A stretch of 64,000 nucleotides of DNA. Origin: Aralia elata. Lineage: Eukaryota; Streptophyta; Magnoliopsida; Apiales; Araliaceae. How positions within the stretch are numbered: the stretch's first letter is position 1; every line of letters starts with the position of its first letter. Under the pieces are notes generated by a model. It ran no database searches, was not told where the DNA came from, and saw only the letters and a program-made list of their open reading frames with translations. The stretch is taken from positions 41,575,182 through 41,639,181 of the forward strand of contig CM068384.1 of the NCBI GenBank assembly GCA_034770075.1. The letters are read 5' to 3'. This document shows positions 11,242-21,067 of this stretch, one piece after another. The position numbers were made by a program, and so were the translations under genes.

Positions 11242-11648
11242 GTACTTCATATTTATGTGTTTTTAATTTAGTTTTTATGTGATTTAAGATATGTATTTTT
11301 GTTCAAATTTTTTTTTTTTATTTATTTTTAGGATATGTCCCTTGAGCATTGTTTTAATTTGATTTGAACCATAATACATGGTCTATGATAATGGCTTGTT
11401 TGAATTGATTCTAACTCATGGAAAATGGATAAATGTTGCGTAGTCCTTGTGCTTAATCGTTATTGTTGGTTATTGTTTTGCTTATGCGTCCTTTCACTTT
11501 TGCACCTACCCATGAGTATTGAGCTAGTTGTATGCTTAGAGAAGGCTTTTATAACCGAATGCTTATGGGAAATATCTATAAACTCTAGAACTCGTTTAAA
11601 CATCACTAGAAGCAAGGTGTCCAAATTTGTTGTGTTTGATTTGTTGGT

Positions 11649-11863
11649 CATGTGGTGAGTGAGATGGAGCGTAAAACGCACTCACTCATGGACACATGCG
11701 TAGGAGAGATAGAGCGTAAAACGCACTCTCTTATAATTGTGATTAAAGAAAGAAAATTGTATATATCAAATCTTGTGTTGAGTTGAGATGGAGCGTAAAA
11801 CGCACTCACCCACAAGAGTGGACTTAGGATAAGATGGAGCATAAAATGCACTTACCTAGAGTC
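11649..11863 (+). repeat. Four consecutive hairpins with compensatory changes
   Basis: Hairpins at 11649-11698, 11704-11730, 11771-11817 and 11821-11863 share a 4-bp apical stem with an AAA loop (GCGT/ACGC in three, GCAT/ATGC in the fourth). Each has an asymmetric internal loop with ATGGA (ATAGA in the second) on the 5' side and A on the 3' side. Below it is a variable stem: TGAGTGAG/CTCACTCA, GAGAG/CTCTC, TGAG/CTCA, TAAG/CTTA. Outer stems also pair and differ: CATGTG/CACATG, TCTTGTG/CACAAGA, GACT/AGTC. The array lies between gag and the terminal PPT in the sense strand, so it is part of the genomic RNA. Confidence 0.85.
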
Positions 11864-12206
11864 TTTTGATTTCAAAATTTTGGAAATTGTGATTTGTATA
11901 CCTTTGTATTGAGTGGTGTGTTAAGCATGTTGTCTTAGGGTCTATTTTGATTATTTCATAAGGTAATGTGGTTGCATAACTTCATTCGAGCTTGATTGGT
12001 TTAGTGCTATTGGGTACACACACACACACGGAAGGGACCTAAAGCAAACTATGACTAGCTCATTGTAAATCTAGACTTGCAACATTTTGAAAGTTTCCTT
12101 GAGTTTTCATGTTGTTATACTTTGAGACCATTGGTTAGCTTATTAACTCATTGCTCAAGATAGTTTTTATTTAGAAATGTTTAATTTTTATAGTTTGTGT
12201 GTTTTG

Positions 12207-12242
12207 CTTGAGGACAAGCAAATGTTTAAGTTTGGGGGTATT
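12207..12242 (+). promoter_or_regulatory. Polypurine tract of the gag-only element
   Basis: The purine-rich run ending AAGTTTGGGGGTATT abuts the 3' LTR start at 12243, as expected for the plus-strand primer. Confidence 0.85.
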
Positions 12243-14137
12243 TGATGAGTGTGTTTTATATACACAAATTGGGTACTTTTAGCCTTAATAATTTGTAAGT
12301 CTTTAACTATTTCGTTTGGTTTTATGTGTTTTCATCTTATTATTGTGTAATGTAGTTTGGTATTACTTTTATATGTATTTATGTGCTTTTATGTGTTTTT
12401 ACGTTGTTTTGTAGGTATTGAAATAAAGACCCCTTGGATCGATGTGTTTTTGGCTTGAATCTAGCATTCCCGCTGCTTGTTTCTCAATTTCACCCATGAT
12501 CCAATCCGAATCTCTCAAAACTCAAAGAACGAAAGTTGTAGATTTTGATCTTAGCTTTCCAGAACATCCAGAATCATCCCATTTGAAGTTCGTATGAGAG
12601 AGTTATGGTCATTTTACCATCGGATTTGGCATGCATTTTACATAGCAGTTCATTCGAGCTCGATTTGAGTCCTTCTTCGGCCATTATCTCGTCAAGCTCC
12701 AGTTATGAAAGTTGTAGAGCTACTTCTTAGCTTTCCATAGCCTACTTAAACGCCTAAATCCGAGTTCGGACGAAGAAGTTATGGCCATTTTACCTGAGCT
12801 CGCCGGGGCGGGAATTTCCTACACAAATTCCTCGCCGCGGCGAGAGCTCGCCGGGGCGAGAAAACGTAGGCCAAAATCCTCGCCGGGGCGAGCTCGCCTG
12901 TAGCAGAAAGCTAAAATGTGCGGGATTTTGGTCCAATTTGGTGTGCTAAGCTAGGTTAGGCATCCAGGGGGTTTATACTAACAGAGGAGGCACGAAATAT
13001 CAGAATAGAGGAGATAGAAATCAGCAACTCTAGGGAGAGGAGGCTACACAATACATCAAATTAGAGGGCCAAAGTGCTAAAATCAAGCTAAATCAAGCAA
13101 GGCCAAGGAGCTAAAGCATCAAGGATTGCAAAACCATGGAGGAGAAGCTAGGGTTCATCATCAATCCATCAAACATCATATGAAAATCTACAAAAGTGGT
13201 TGTATCTCTAGTTTTTCCCTTCTATTTTGTAATCCAACATGATGTATAAATTGAATATGATGTTATTTGTAGTTACCATGACCTAGAACTTGTTTTCTAA
13301 GATTTCAATGGAACCCAATACCTAGTTTGAATTGAATGCTCTCTCTTTGATGTTGGTTAATTATTTGTGATTGGATATCATAATTTGTGCTTTATATATT
13401 AATTACCTAGCTAGTAATTACCTTGGGAACTTATATGGAATTGAGAGAGGAAGTATAGGTTGAGACCTTGTTATGATATCATGTGAAAATTAGATATTCC
13501 TATGGGTAATTCATGAAATTAAGTGACGTGTGTTTTATTTATTACCCTCATGAATGGATAATTTGATTGTATTTAGGATAGACATATACCTAAATACCAC
13601 ATGTATCCATTGGAGAATCATGCTTAATGATTTCTATTGCGAAAGTTGGTAATTGATAGGGTGATTAATGAGATTTGGTGACACGTGTCTTGTTGATTAT
13701 TCTTGATATGAGATTCTTGCTAGTGTGTAGAATAGAGATATATCTATACACCGCATTGGAAAATACGTATTTGACCATCGAGAGAGGCTTGTATATATTT
13801 GTAAATTCTCGGATAACAATTCTTGTGATTTAACTAGTTGAAAAGAGAGAGTTAGGATATTCAAGTGAAGTGTTGGGGGAAATTGCAATCTTAGACTTGT
13901 TAATATTAGATTTCATTATATTAAAGCTTTCCATAGTTCTTTGATTATTTGTTATCTTCGTTATTGCAAAACAACAAAAACAATCATCGTTTGTTTAAAT
14001 AAGATTGAGATGATAAAAGGTTAATACTTGGAAAAGACTAGTAACAATTCCTCGTGGGATCGATACTCTACTTACTCTTTATTACTTGTTGACCGCGTAT
14101 ACTTGCGCGTATTTGTCATTATATAAATCGGACAACA
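12243..14137 (+). repeat. Gag-only element 3' LTR (1895 bp)
   Basis: Same sequence as 7756-9633 apart from one substitution, one extra T near 13213 and one extra 16-bp AGCTCGCCGGGGCGAG unit in the GC-rich palindrome cluster (about 12843-12860). Confidence 0.93.
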
Positions 14138-14529
14138 GAAGGCATTTCCATTTACTCAGTATAGATGTTTTACCAAACAATTTGGTTTGACACAACAATT
14201 TAGCTCGAATAAACAATATATGAACAATGATTCATTTCTTAAGTTATGCTGAACAAGAAGCAATAACTTCACAATAATTGATAGCAAGATGTATACTACT
14301 TGCTTAATATAAGTTGAGTAAGGTCAGGACACTTGCCTTAGCGTAGCTCACTATAATTTAGTACGATCGGTCAACGCACGTAGTCTACGTATACCAATAA
14401 TAAGCGTTAGCACGTATATAAACATGTATCACGCTAATCTAAACAAGTTTCATTAAGGTTTGACGTTGATTCAGTATCTCGATCGCATCCTTAATGGCTA
14501 AACACATAAATTGTTCGATAAAACTTCAT

Positions 14530-15440
14530 TTGGAAGTCTAATTATTAGTCTAGATAAGGTAATTATCATTTATAATATTTTTAGAACCTTAATATTATTT
14601 TTAAATAATTTTTATAAGCTTGGAAATATTTTTAAATAATTTTACAAGCTTAGGAATATTTTTAAATGATTTAGTTATCATTTAGAATCTTTTTAAAACA
14701 TTTACTATGTTATTTAAATGACTTATTTATCATTTAGAATAATTTTTATAAGCTTGGAAGTATTTTTAAATAATTTTACAAGCTTAGGCATATTTTTAAA
14801 TGATTTATTTATCATTTAGAATATTTTTAAAACATTTAATATGTTATTTAAATAATTTATTTGTCACTTAGAATATTTTTAGATACCTAAAATATTATTT
14901 AAATGATTTATTTATCATTTATAATATTTTTAGAAAGATAGAATATTATTTAAATGATTTATTTTATCTTTAATAATATTTTTAGAATTTTATTTTATTA
15001 TTAAAATAATTTATTTATTACTTATAATAATTTTCAAAACTTAATTTGATATTTAAATGATTTAATTATCATTTATAACATTTTTTTAAATACTTAATAT
15101 ATTATTTAAATGATTTATTTATCATTTATAATATTTAAATATTTAATATTTTATTTATTTATTATATATAATACTTTTATTTACCTTAATATCATTTTTA
15201 AATAATTAATATAATTATTTAATGATTTAATATCATTTTTAAATAATTAAGATAATTATTTAATAATTTATTATAATTATTAATTATTATTTAATTAAAT
15301 TAAATAATATATCAAAATATATACAAATATTAAAAATAAATTTTTATAATTTAAAAATGAATTTTCGAATATTTTTATGAATTTTTAATAATTATTTAAT
15401 AATTATTTATTATTTTATATAATTTATATAATTATTTTTA
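14530..15440. repeat. AT-rich hairpin-unit array in G1 LTR
   Basis: Degenerate units of roughly 55-70 bp contain AAATGATTTATTTATCATTT, an inverted repeat (AAATGAT/ATCATTT), followed by an AATATTTTTAGA block. The same array is in the other G1 LTR (22395-23155), the solo LTR (35710-36500) and, inverted, the right-edge LTR (63010-63800). It could form cruciforms or strong RNA hairpins and would lie downstream of the presumed TATA box, in transcribed LTR. Confidence 0.8.
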
Positions 15441-16499
15441 TTAAATTTTATTTAAAACCGTCGCTAAAGGCTTTAGCGACAGTCTTCAAAGGATTTCTAG
15501 GTTTCTGGGTTAAGTTATGAATTTTGTCGCTAAAGGTGTTCTTCATGAAGAACAGCCGGTCATGGTCGAGTTGGGACTTTTGACCGCAAATAATTTCCAA
15601 TTGGTTAATGATTTGGGTTTGATTTTTGTTTGTTGTTATACTGGGCATGGCAAGATATAACGACATATGAAATTTAAGCTTAAACAACATCAATTGAGGC
15701 TAGATAAATCGTGGTCAAACTAGCTTGTTGAGGCTGTTCTTGAGTTTCTGGGTAACCCAGAAACTCTTTGGTCATGGTCGGTCAACCATGTTTGACCGTT
15801 AATAACTTTCATGCTAGTTACTGATTATGTGAATTATTGATTCTGGGTTTGAGTCTACATGGCATAGAACATGTTCAATCCAAGAAACAACATTTACAAA
15901 CATCATATAAGCAAGATTGAAGCCGGTCAAATCTTGTCAGACGGCTGTCTAGAACACTTAGAATTTTCTGGGCTGCCCAGAATTCAGCCACCCGTGGTCG
16001 GTCAAAGGGTTTTGACCGTTTATATCTTTCATCCTAGATATTGTTTTACTATTCTACCAATTGGATATTGTAGATAACATGGCATACTACACATACAAAC
16101 TTTAAAACAGATCAAACGACCAATTTAAGCCGATAAAAATCTCTGACAAAAAGCCTTCAAATTAGGGTTTCTCACATTATCAGAATGATGTTCTATTTGT
16201 AGCAACTTCAAATTAGGGTTTCTTAAGCCCTTTTTCCCATTTTACCCTTCTAAAATATCCTAGCCTTGTTACTTGTGCTACTCCTATCTGATCTAAATGT
16301 CCTACTTGTGCTAGATATTTATAAAGATCTGATTTGTGTTCTTATCCTATTTTAATTGGTTTAAAATTTGAATTTTGATTTATTTACTTACTAATTAAAC
16401 CTAGATTTTTACTAATCATGTTTATGATGTTAATTTAGGTTTAGTAATACCTTAATTAGGGTTATATATCATAATTAAGGTTTTACATTTTATAAATTA

Positions 16500-16950
16500 G
16501 GGTTTAGATAACCTAATTAGAATTAGGGTTTTATAATTAGGGTTTAGGGTTTTCAAATCCATAATTAGGGTTTTAATCTTTCGTTTAAGGTTTAATTTAA
16601 CCTTAATGATTCATAATTAATATTATGCTTCATTATTTAGAATCTAATTATATCAATTAAGATTCTTGTACAGTAATTAGGGTTTTAATTGAATAATTCG
16701 GACAACTGTTACTAATTAGGGTTTTTAAATTAGGGTTTCTATTTCCGTTTAACATTCTAACCCTAATTAGCTTATTTTAGAATTTTATCAGTTAATATAA
16801 TATTATATTAACTCCGAAGCACGACAAAGCACTTCGTCATTTCTAAGCACGACACAACAGCTTACAAAAATAATTTGCCGAGACGCTTCTCAGTGAATTC
16901 GGCGGAAGCACGACAAATCATTTTGTCCGATTAAGCACGACACAGCTGCT
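16500..16950 (-). promoter_or_regulatory. G1-family U3: telo-box cluster and TGTCGTGCTT repeats
   Basis: On the sense (minus) strand, AAACCCTAA-type motifs recur many times in 16500-16760, and TGTCGTGCTT occurs about four times in 16813-16950. Both lie upstream of the TATA position, where U3 enhancers are expected. Equivalent blocks are at 23515-24010, 37720-38230 and (plus strand) 61250-61760. Confidence 0.65.
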
Positions 16951-17084
16951 GGACGAAATTTTTTTATTTGACCTAATTGTTTAATAAAATACACAACCAC
17001 ATAATACAAAGTCAGATCATGAAAAATCATTTATTAAACACATAATTTACATATACAAATCTTATTAGGGTTCGGAATATTACA

Positions 17085-17100
17085 TTCACCCCCACTAATA
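17085..17100 (-). promoter_or_regulatory. G1 polypurine tract
   Basis: The minus strand reads TTAGTGGGGGTGAA directly before the 3' LTR start TGTAATATTCC, the standard PPT position and composition. Confidence 0.85.
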
Positions 17101-17109
17101 AGAATTTCG

Positions 17110-18216
17110 TCCTCTAAATTATGGTACGGGTTATAAAAACAAGTGCGGGTAATTATCTCGCATTTTTCTCTCGAGCTCCCACGTAGTTTTCTCTATGTTT
17201 TGATTTCCTTAAATAACCTTGACTGAAGGTATCACTTCATTCAGTAGATTTTGTTCGTTTCTATCTATGATACCAACATGTGACTCATATCTATAAAAGG
17301 ATAACATCTCACAAGCGTACCTATCAATTTGTTAGTGACTTCTTCGGCGTCCTACATTTCCTTCCGTACAGAGCTTCATATGGTGGCATTCCTATGCTTA
17401 CATGATAACTATTGTTGTAAGTAAACTCTACCAAAGATAACTAATTTTCCTAACTTCCCTGGAAGTCCATGAAGCAAGTTCGCCACATGTCCTCCAATGT
17501 TTGAATGATCCTCTCACTTTGACCATTGGTTTGTAGGATGATAAGTTGTGCTTAATCTCAACTAGATTCCTAAGTGTTTCTGCAGATTTGTCCAAAAGTT
17601 TGAAGTAAATCGTGGGTCTCGGTTTGATACTATAGAAATAGGGACTCCATGTCTAGAAATAATTTCATTGACGTAAAGCTTGGCTAACTGGTCAAGACTG
17701 AAGTTAACTTTTATAGGAAAAAAATGAGCTACCTTGGTAAGACGATCTACAATTACCCAAATGGCATTTTGACCTTTCGGTGAATTTGGAAGACCTACTA
17801 CGAAGTTCATGGTAATATGTTCCCATTTCCACTAAGGAATTTCTAATGGTTATAGTAATCCACTCGGCTTCTGGTGGTCAACTTTAATCCTTTGACACGT
17901 TAAACATTTACTTTACCCACTCTGCTATTTTTCTTTTCATGTTAGACCACCAAAAATGTCGGCCTAAATCTTTATATATTTTTGTACTACCTGGATGTAC
18001 GACGAACTTAGAACTATGAGCTTCATTTAGTATTTCATCTTTTAGTTCTTGTACTGAGGGTACCCGAATTCTATCCTCGTACCTTAGTACCCCATCTTTG
18101 TCTATTCTGAATTTTTCATTCTTTTTATAAGTTATTTCGGTTTTACACTTCTGACACTCTGCATCAGTCTCCTGTAGTTCCTTGACTCTATCCAACAAAG
18201 TCGAACTACTCCCCAC
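17110..18216 (-). pseudogene. G1 integrase and chromodomain remnant
   Basis: Integrase moves cDNA into the genome. The zinc-binding N-terminus is in 17908-18216 (H in EAHSSKFVVHPGSTK, then a WW pair). The catalytic core at 17562-17810 has DRLTKVAHFFPIK and SNRDPRF. The third catalytic region, with GQSERIIQTLED, is readable near 17470-17510 in another frame. A chromodomain-type tail (NQNIEKTTWELE) lies near 17130-17230. The region between core and tail is too short, which suggests a deletion of a few hundred bases. Multiple frameshifts and stops are present. Confidence 0.82.
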
Positions 18217-18228
18217 AATGAATAACTT

Positions 18229-18640
18229 CTAGGTAGAGTTAGTTAGAACCCTTACCTCAATCTCGAGTTTATCAAACTCTTTTATTAGTACCTCGTTATT
18301 GGTTATCATGTTTAACTTCCCTTGATTCTTCCTACTTAACGCGTCTGCTACGACGTTGGCTTTCCCTGCATGATATAAGATTTCACAGTCAAAATCCTTT
18401 ATTAACTCTAGCCATTTCCTCTGCCTCATGTTTAACTCCTTCTGCTTGAAAATATACTTCAGACTCTTATAATCTGTATATATTTCACATTTCTCCCCGT
18501 ACAAATAATGCCTCCAAATTTTCAAGGCAAATACTACCGCGGCTGGCTCAAGATCATGCGTAAGATACCTTTTCTCATAATCTTTGAGTTGTCGTGACGA
18601 ATACACAATCACCTTCCCATGTTGCATCAACACACATCCT
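18229..18640 (-). pseudogene. G1 RNase H domain
   Basis: Contains VIVYSSRQLKDYEKRY, a TYTHDLE-like LTHDLEPAAVVFALK, WRHYLYGEKCEIYTDYKSLKY and HAGKANVVADALSRK, the gypsy RNase H blocks in the right order. The domain removes element RNA from RNA:DNA hybrids. In IYTDYKSLKY the His usual in the TDHKSL motif is Tyr. The open stretch is 134 codons with disabled flanks. Confidence 0.85.
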
Positions 18641-18719
18641 AATCCCTTGTGTGATGCATCATTATAAACTACAAGGCCTCCTGTATCATCGGGTTAAGAT
18701 AATACTGGTGCCATGCTTA

Positions 18720-19515
18720 ACCGCTTGTTCAACTCTTAGAAGCTTTTTCTTCACATTTATCTGTCCAGACGTACTTTACCATCTTTGGAGTTAAATTGGT
18801 TAGCGGGGTTGCTATTTTTGAAAAATCTTGTATAAAATGCCGATAGTACTCTACTAAACCGAGAAAACTTCTTACTTCAGTTGGAGTTGTTGGTTGTTCC
18901 CAATTCACAACCGTCTTTATCTTTGCTGGATCTACCATTATTCCATTCTTGTCAGTTACATGACCCAAGAACTGGACTCGTTCTAACCAAACTCACACTT
19001 GGAAAACTTTGCATAAAGTTGTTCCTTTCGTAATATCTCCAGTACGCTCCTTAAGTGTTCAGCATGTTTCTCCTTTGTTCTCGAGTATACTAAAATATCA
19101 TCGATGAACAGTACGACAAATTTGTCTAAGCATGGTTTAAACACTCGGTTCATCAAGTCCATAAATGCTGCCGACGCATTCGTTAATCCAAAAGACATCA
19201 CAAGAAACTCATAATGTCCATAGCGTGTCCTATACGTTGTCTCCGGTACATCTTCTTTTCTTACCTTTAACTGATGATAACCTGATCGTAGGTCTATCTT
19301 CGAAAAGTGTTCGGCCCCTTTCAACTGGTCAAACAAATCATCAATTCGTGGTAAAGGATATTTGTTCTTTATGGTTAACTTATTTAATTCTCTATAGTCA
19401 ATGCATAACGTTAATGTTCCATCCTTCTTCTTTACAAACAACACTGGTGCTCCCCAAGGTGAAACACTAGGTTTTATGTATTTCTTATCTAAGAGTTCTT
19501 GTAAATGCACAAGTC
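18720..19515 (-). pseudogene. G1 reverse transcriptase
   Basis: 19510-18983 encodes the RT core: PSVSPWGAPVLFVKKKDGT, CIDYRELNKLT, FSKIDLRSGYHQL, FLVMSFGLTNASAAFMDLMN and the active site VVLFIDDILVYS. After a frame change at about 18975, 18968-18729 continues with GIMVDPAKI and VRSFLGLVEYYRHFI. Catalytic aspartates are present. Small differences from the usual motifs are TNAS for TNAP and VEYYRHF for AGYYRRF. Disabled by frameshift. Confidence 0.88.
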
Positions 19516-20010
19516 CTTCAACTCCACCGGTGCCATCCTGTACGGTGCTTTGGAAACTTGCGCCGTACCCGGTGCAAGATCAATAACAAATTCGATCTCC
19601 CTATCCGGAGGTAAACCTGGTAAGTCATCGAGAGACACATCTTGAAATTTCCTAACTACAGGTATTTGATCTAGCTTTACGCCTTCCTTTTGAGTATCTA
19701 CTATATACGCCAAATAACCTGTACAACCCTTCCTAAGCAATCTCTCTGCTTGCCTTACCGTCAGACATCGACATTGTTTAGGTGAACAACCACCGTTGAA
19801 TACTACCTTTAACTTCGACGCAGTCACTAGGTTTACACGCTTCTGATGGCAGTCAATCATTGCATTATGATTAACCAACCAATCCATGCCTAAGATTATA
19901 TCGAAATCCCCTAGCTGTATAAGAATGAGGTTCACAAGAAACTTGTCTCCCTTAATTTCTATGTTACAATTTCTATATATGGTTTTAACGGGAATTATTT
20001 CTTGATTTGT
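19489..20010 (-). pseudogene. G1 protease region and linker to RT
   Basis: Encodes FDIILGMDWL and an IVR-like VNHNAMIDCH, the distal part of the gypsy retropepsin, then the linker with FQDVSLDDLPGLPPDREIEFVIDL leading into APYRMAPVELK. The upstream part with the DTG active site is missing or out of frame, together with gag. An equivalent piece in G3 (61060-61115) shares the IPVK block. Confidence 0.8.
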
Positions 20011-20325
20011 AATTTCTACTCTTACAAGGTATATCTAAATTTATTAACTATTGGGTTGGGTTTACTTCTCTATTTTCTGCCTCTACTAATGTATATGGTC
20101 TTCTTTCAAGCGGCGTTAAGCTATATAAGTAAGAAAACCAATATAATTACAAGTATGTAATGCACATATTGTTCAAACATAATTTGTATATTCATACAGA
20201 AGGTTTACATATTCGGTTAGTAGTTTATATAAGTACTACTAGCATTCCCAAACCAGTTTCGCAAAACTTGGGTAAAGTAGTTTAGATACTACTATTTACA
20301 TACACACTTTGGTGACCAGGTTTAT

Positions 20326-20940
20326 CTAAAGCTTAATCTTACGATACTCATCACACAGCATACTGGATACCACCCACCTATTGATGTCGTATCTAGTCTT
20401 TCCATTCTCTACGGGATAATCCTCTATTCGCTTATCCAGATCCACAAGTGTTTCACGAAATTCTTTATTAGTTCTATCAAGCCTTGCTTGGATTTGATAT
20501 CTTTCTCTTTCCTTTCTTGATAACAGTGTCTGAAGTCGAATATTCAATCGTCCTTCATTCTCCAACCTTTCTTCCACATATGTCACCCTATTGTTTAAGG
20601 TATGTATTTCCATCTGGGCTTGTTCTAGTAGGTTTTCCTCCTGTGGGTTTCCTTCTTCTAACTCTTCTACAGATTGATTTCGAACTTCTAGTATATCTCT
20701 CCATATTGGTTCTTCCTCATATGCTCCTTCTTCTATAATATGAACCTCTGCAGTGTCCTCATTAGGTTCTGTTGCTACCGCATCATGGAATTCTAAGTTA
20801 TATTGAACTTCTTGTCCTTCAGGATTACTGCCCTGCTCAAGCTCTATCACCTGTGAATCTATCTCCCCTAAACCATCTCCCCAATCTGGGTCTGCCATCA
20901 TACAAAAGAATTTTACTTGTTTAGTATTATAATGAAGCAA
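20326..20940 (-). CDS. G1 accessory ORF between PBS and gag position (acidic, coiled coil)
   Basis: Open for 204 codons, starting about 130 nt after the PBS; a second Met (MADPDWGDG) about 15 residues in is a plausible true start. The first half is strongly acidic (many Glu/Asp, PEG and NPQEEN segments). The second half is a predicted coiled coil with HTLNNRVTYVEERLE then LQTLLSRKERERYQI. No enzymatic motif or zinc knuckle is visible. The coiled-coil part aligns with the G3 ORF at 40367-40857 at conserved Leu, Asn, Val and Glu-Glu positions, so it is a shared element protein rather than chance. Function unknown; a particle-assembly or RNA/protein-binding role is only a guess. It is the best preserved frame in G1. 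Confidence 0.65.
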   Translation of the reverse strand: MLHYNTKQVKFFCMMADPDWGDGLGEIDSQVIELEQGSNPEGQEVQYNLEFHDAVATEPNEDTAEVHIIEEGAYEEEPIWRDILEVRNQSVEELEEGNPQEENLLEQAQMEIHTLNNRVTYVEERLENEGRLNIRLQTLLSRKERERYQIQARLDRTNKEFRETLVDLDKRIEDYPVENGKTRYDINRWVVSSMLCDEYRKIKL

Positions 20941-21052
20941 GTTTACACAAAATATAAGGCTTTTAAGGTTATCTTATGTGTATTAAGTATTTTACGGACT
21001 CAAAGATTATATCCTAAGGTATTTCCCAACTACCTTAGAGCTATAATCTACA

Positions 21053-21066
21053 GCTCTGATACCAAC
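21053..21066 (-). promoter_or_regulatory. G1 primer-binding site (tRNA-Met)
   Basis: The minus strand after the LTR end (GGGGGCGTCACA) reads AGTTGGTATCAGAGC, the tRNA-Met primer-binding site common in chromoviruses. Confidence 0.88.
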
Positions 21067-21067
21067 T

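Larger units (their letters stand above)
7756..14137 (+). mobile_element. Gag-only Athila-like LTR retrotransposon (TR-GAG type)
   Basis: A complete 6382-bp element flanked by the perfect 5-bp duplication GAAGG (7751-7755 and 14138-14142). LTRs are 7756-9633 and 12243-14137, ends are TGATG...CAACA, and the PBS is tRNA-Asp type. One gag ORF is present and no protease, RT, RNase H or integrase. The Athila-type motif that normally follows pol comes right after gag, so pol was lost as a block. By eye the LTRs differ by one substitution (9077 A against 13581 G), one extra T and a 16-bp unit, so the insertion is very recent. Mobility would need enzymes supplied in trans by an autonomous relative. 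Confidence 0.93.
6840..17084 (-). repeat. G1 3' LTR, split by the 7756-14137 insertion
   Basis: Without the 6382-bp insert and its 5-bp duplication this LTR is 3858 bp. In sense (minus) orientation it starts TGTAATATTCC and ends GGGGCGTCA followed by TA. From the sense start it holds a U3 with TGTCGTGCTT repeats (16813-16950), a cluster of telo-box motifs (16500-16760), a TATA-like site mutated to TACAAATAG near 16195, palindromes in 15470-16090 and an AT-rich hairpin array (14530-15440). Tissue-specific or stress regulation cannot be judged from the sequence. Confidence 0.9.

Noticed and set aside
11640..11870. CRISPR-like array
   Set aside because: Repeats are hairpins with variable stems and irregular spacing in a plant retrotransposon; no direct-repeat/spacer pattern.
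16480..16760. Interstitial telomere array (TTTAGGG-like repeats)
   Set aside because: Motifs are separated by variable AT-rich sequence and recur in every LTR copy, so they are LTR motifs rather than telomeric DNA.
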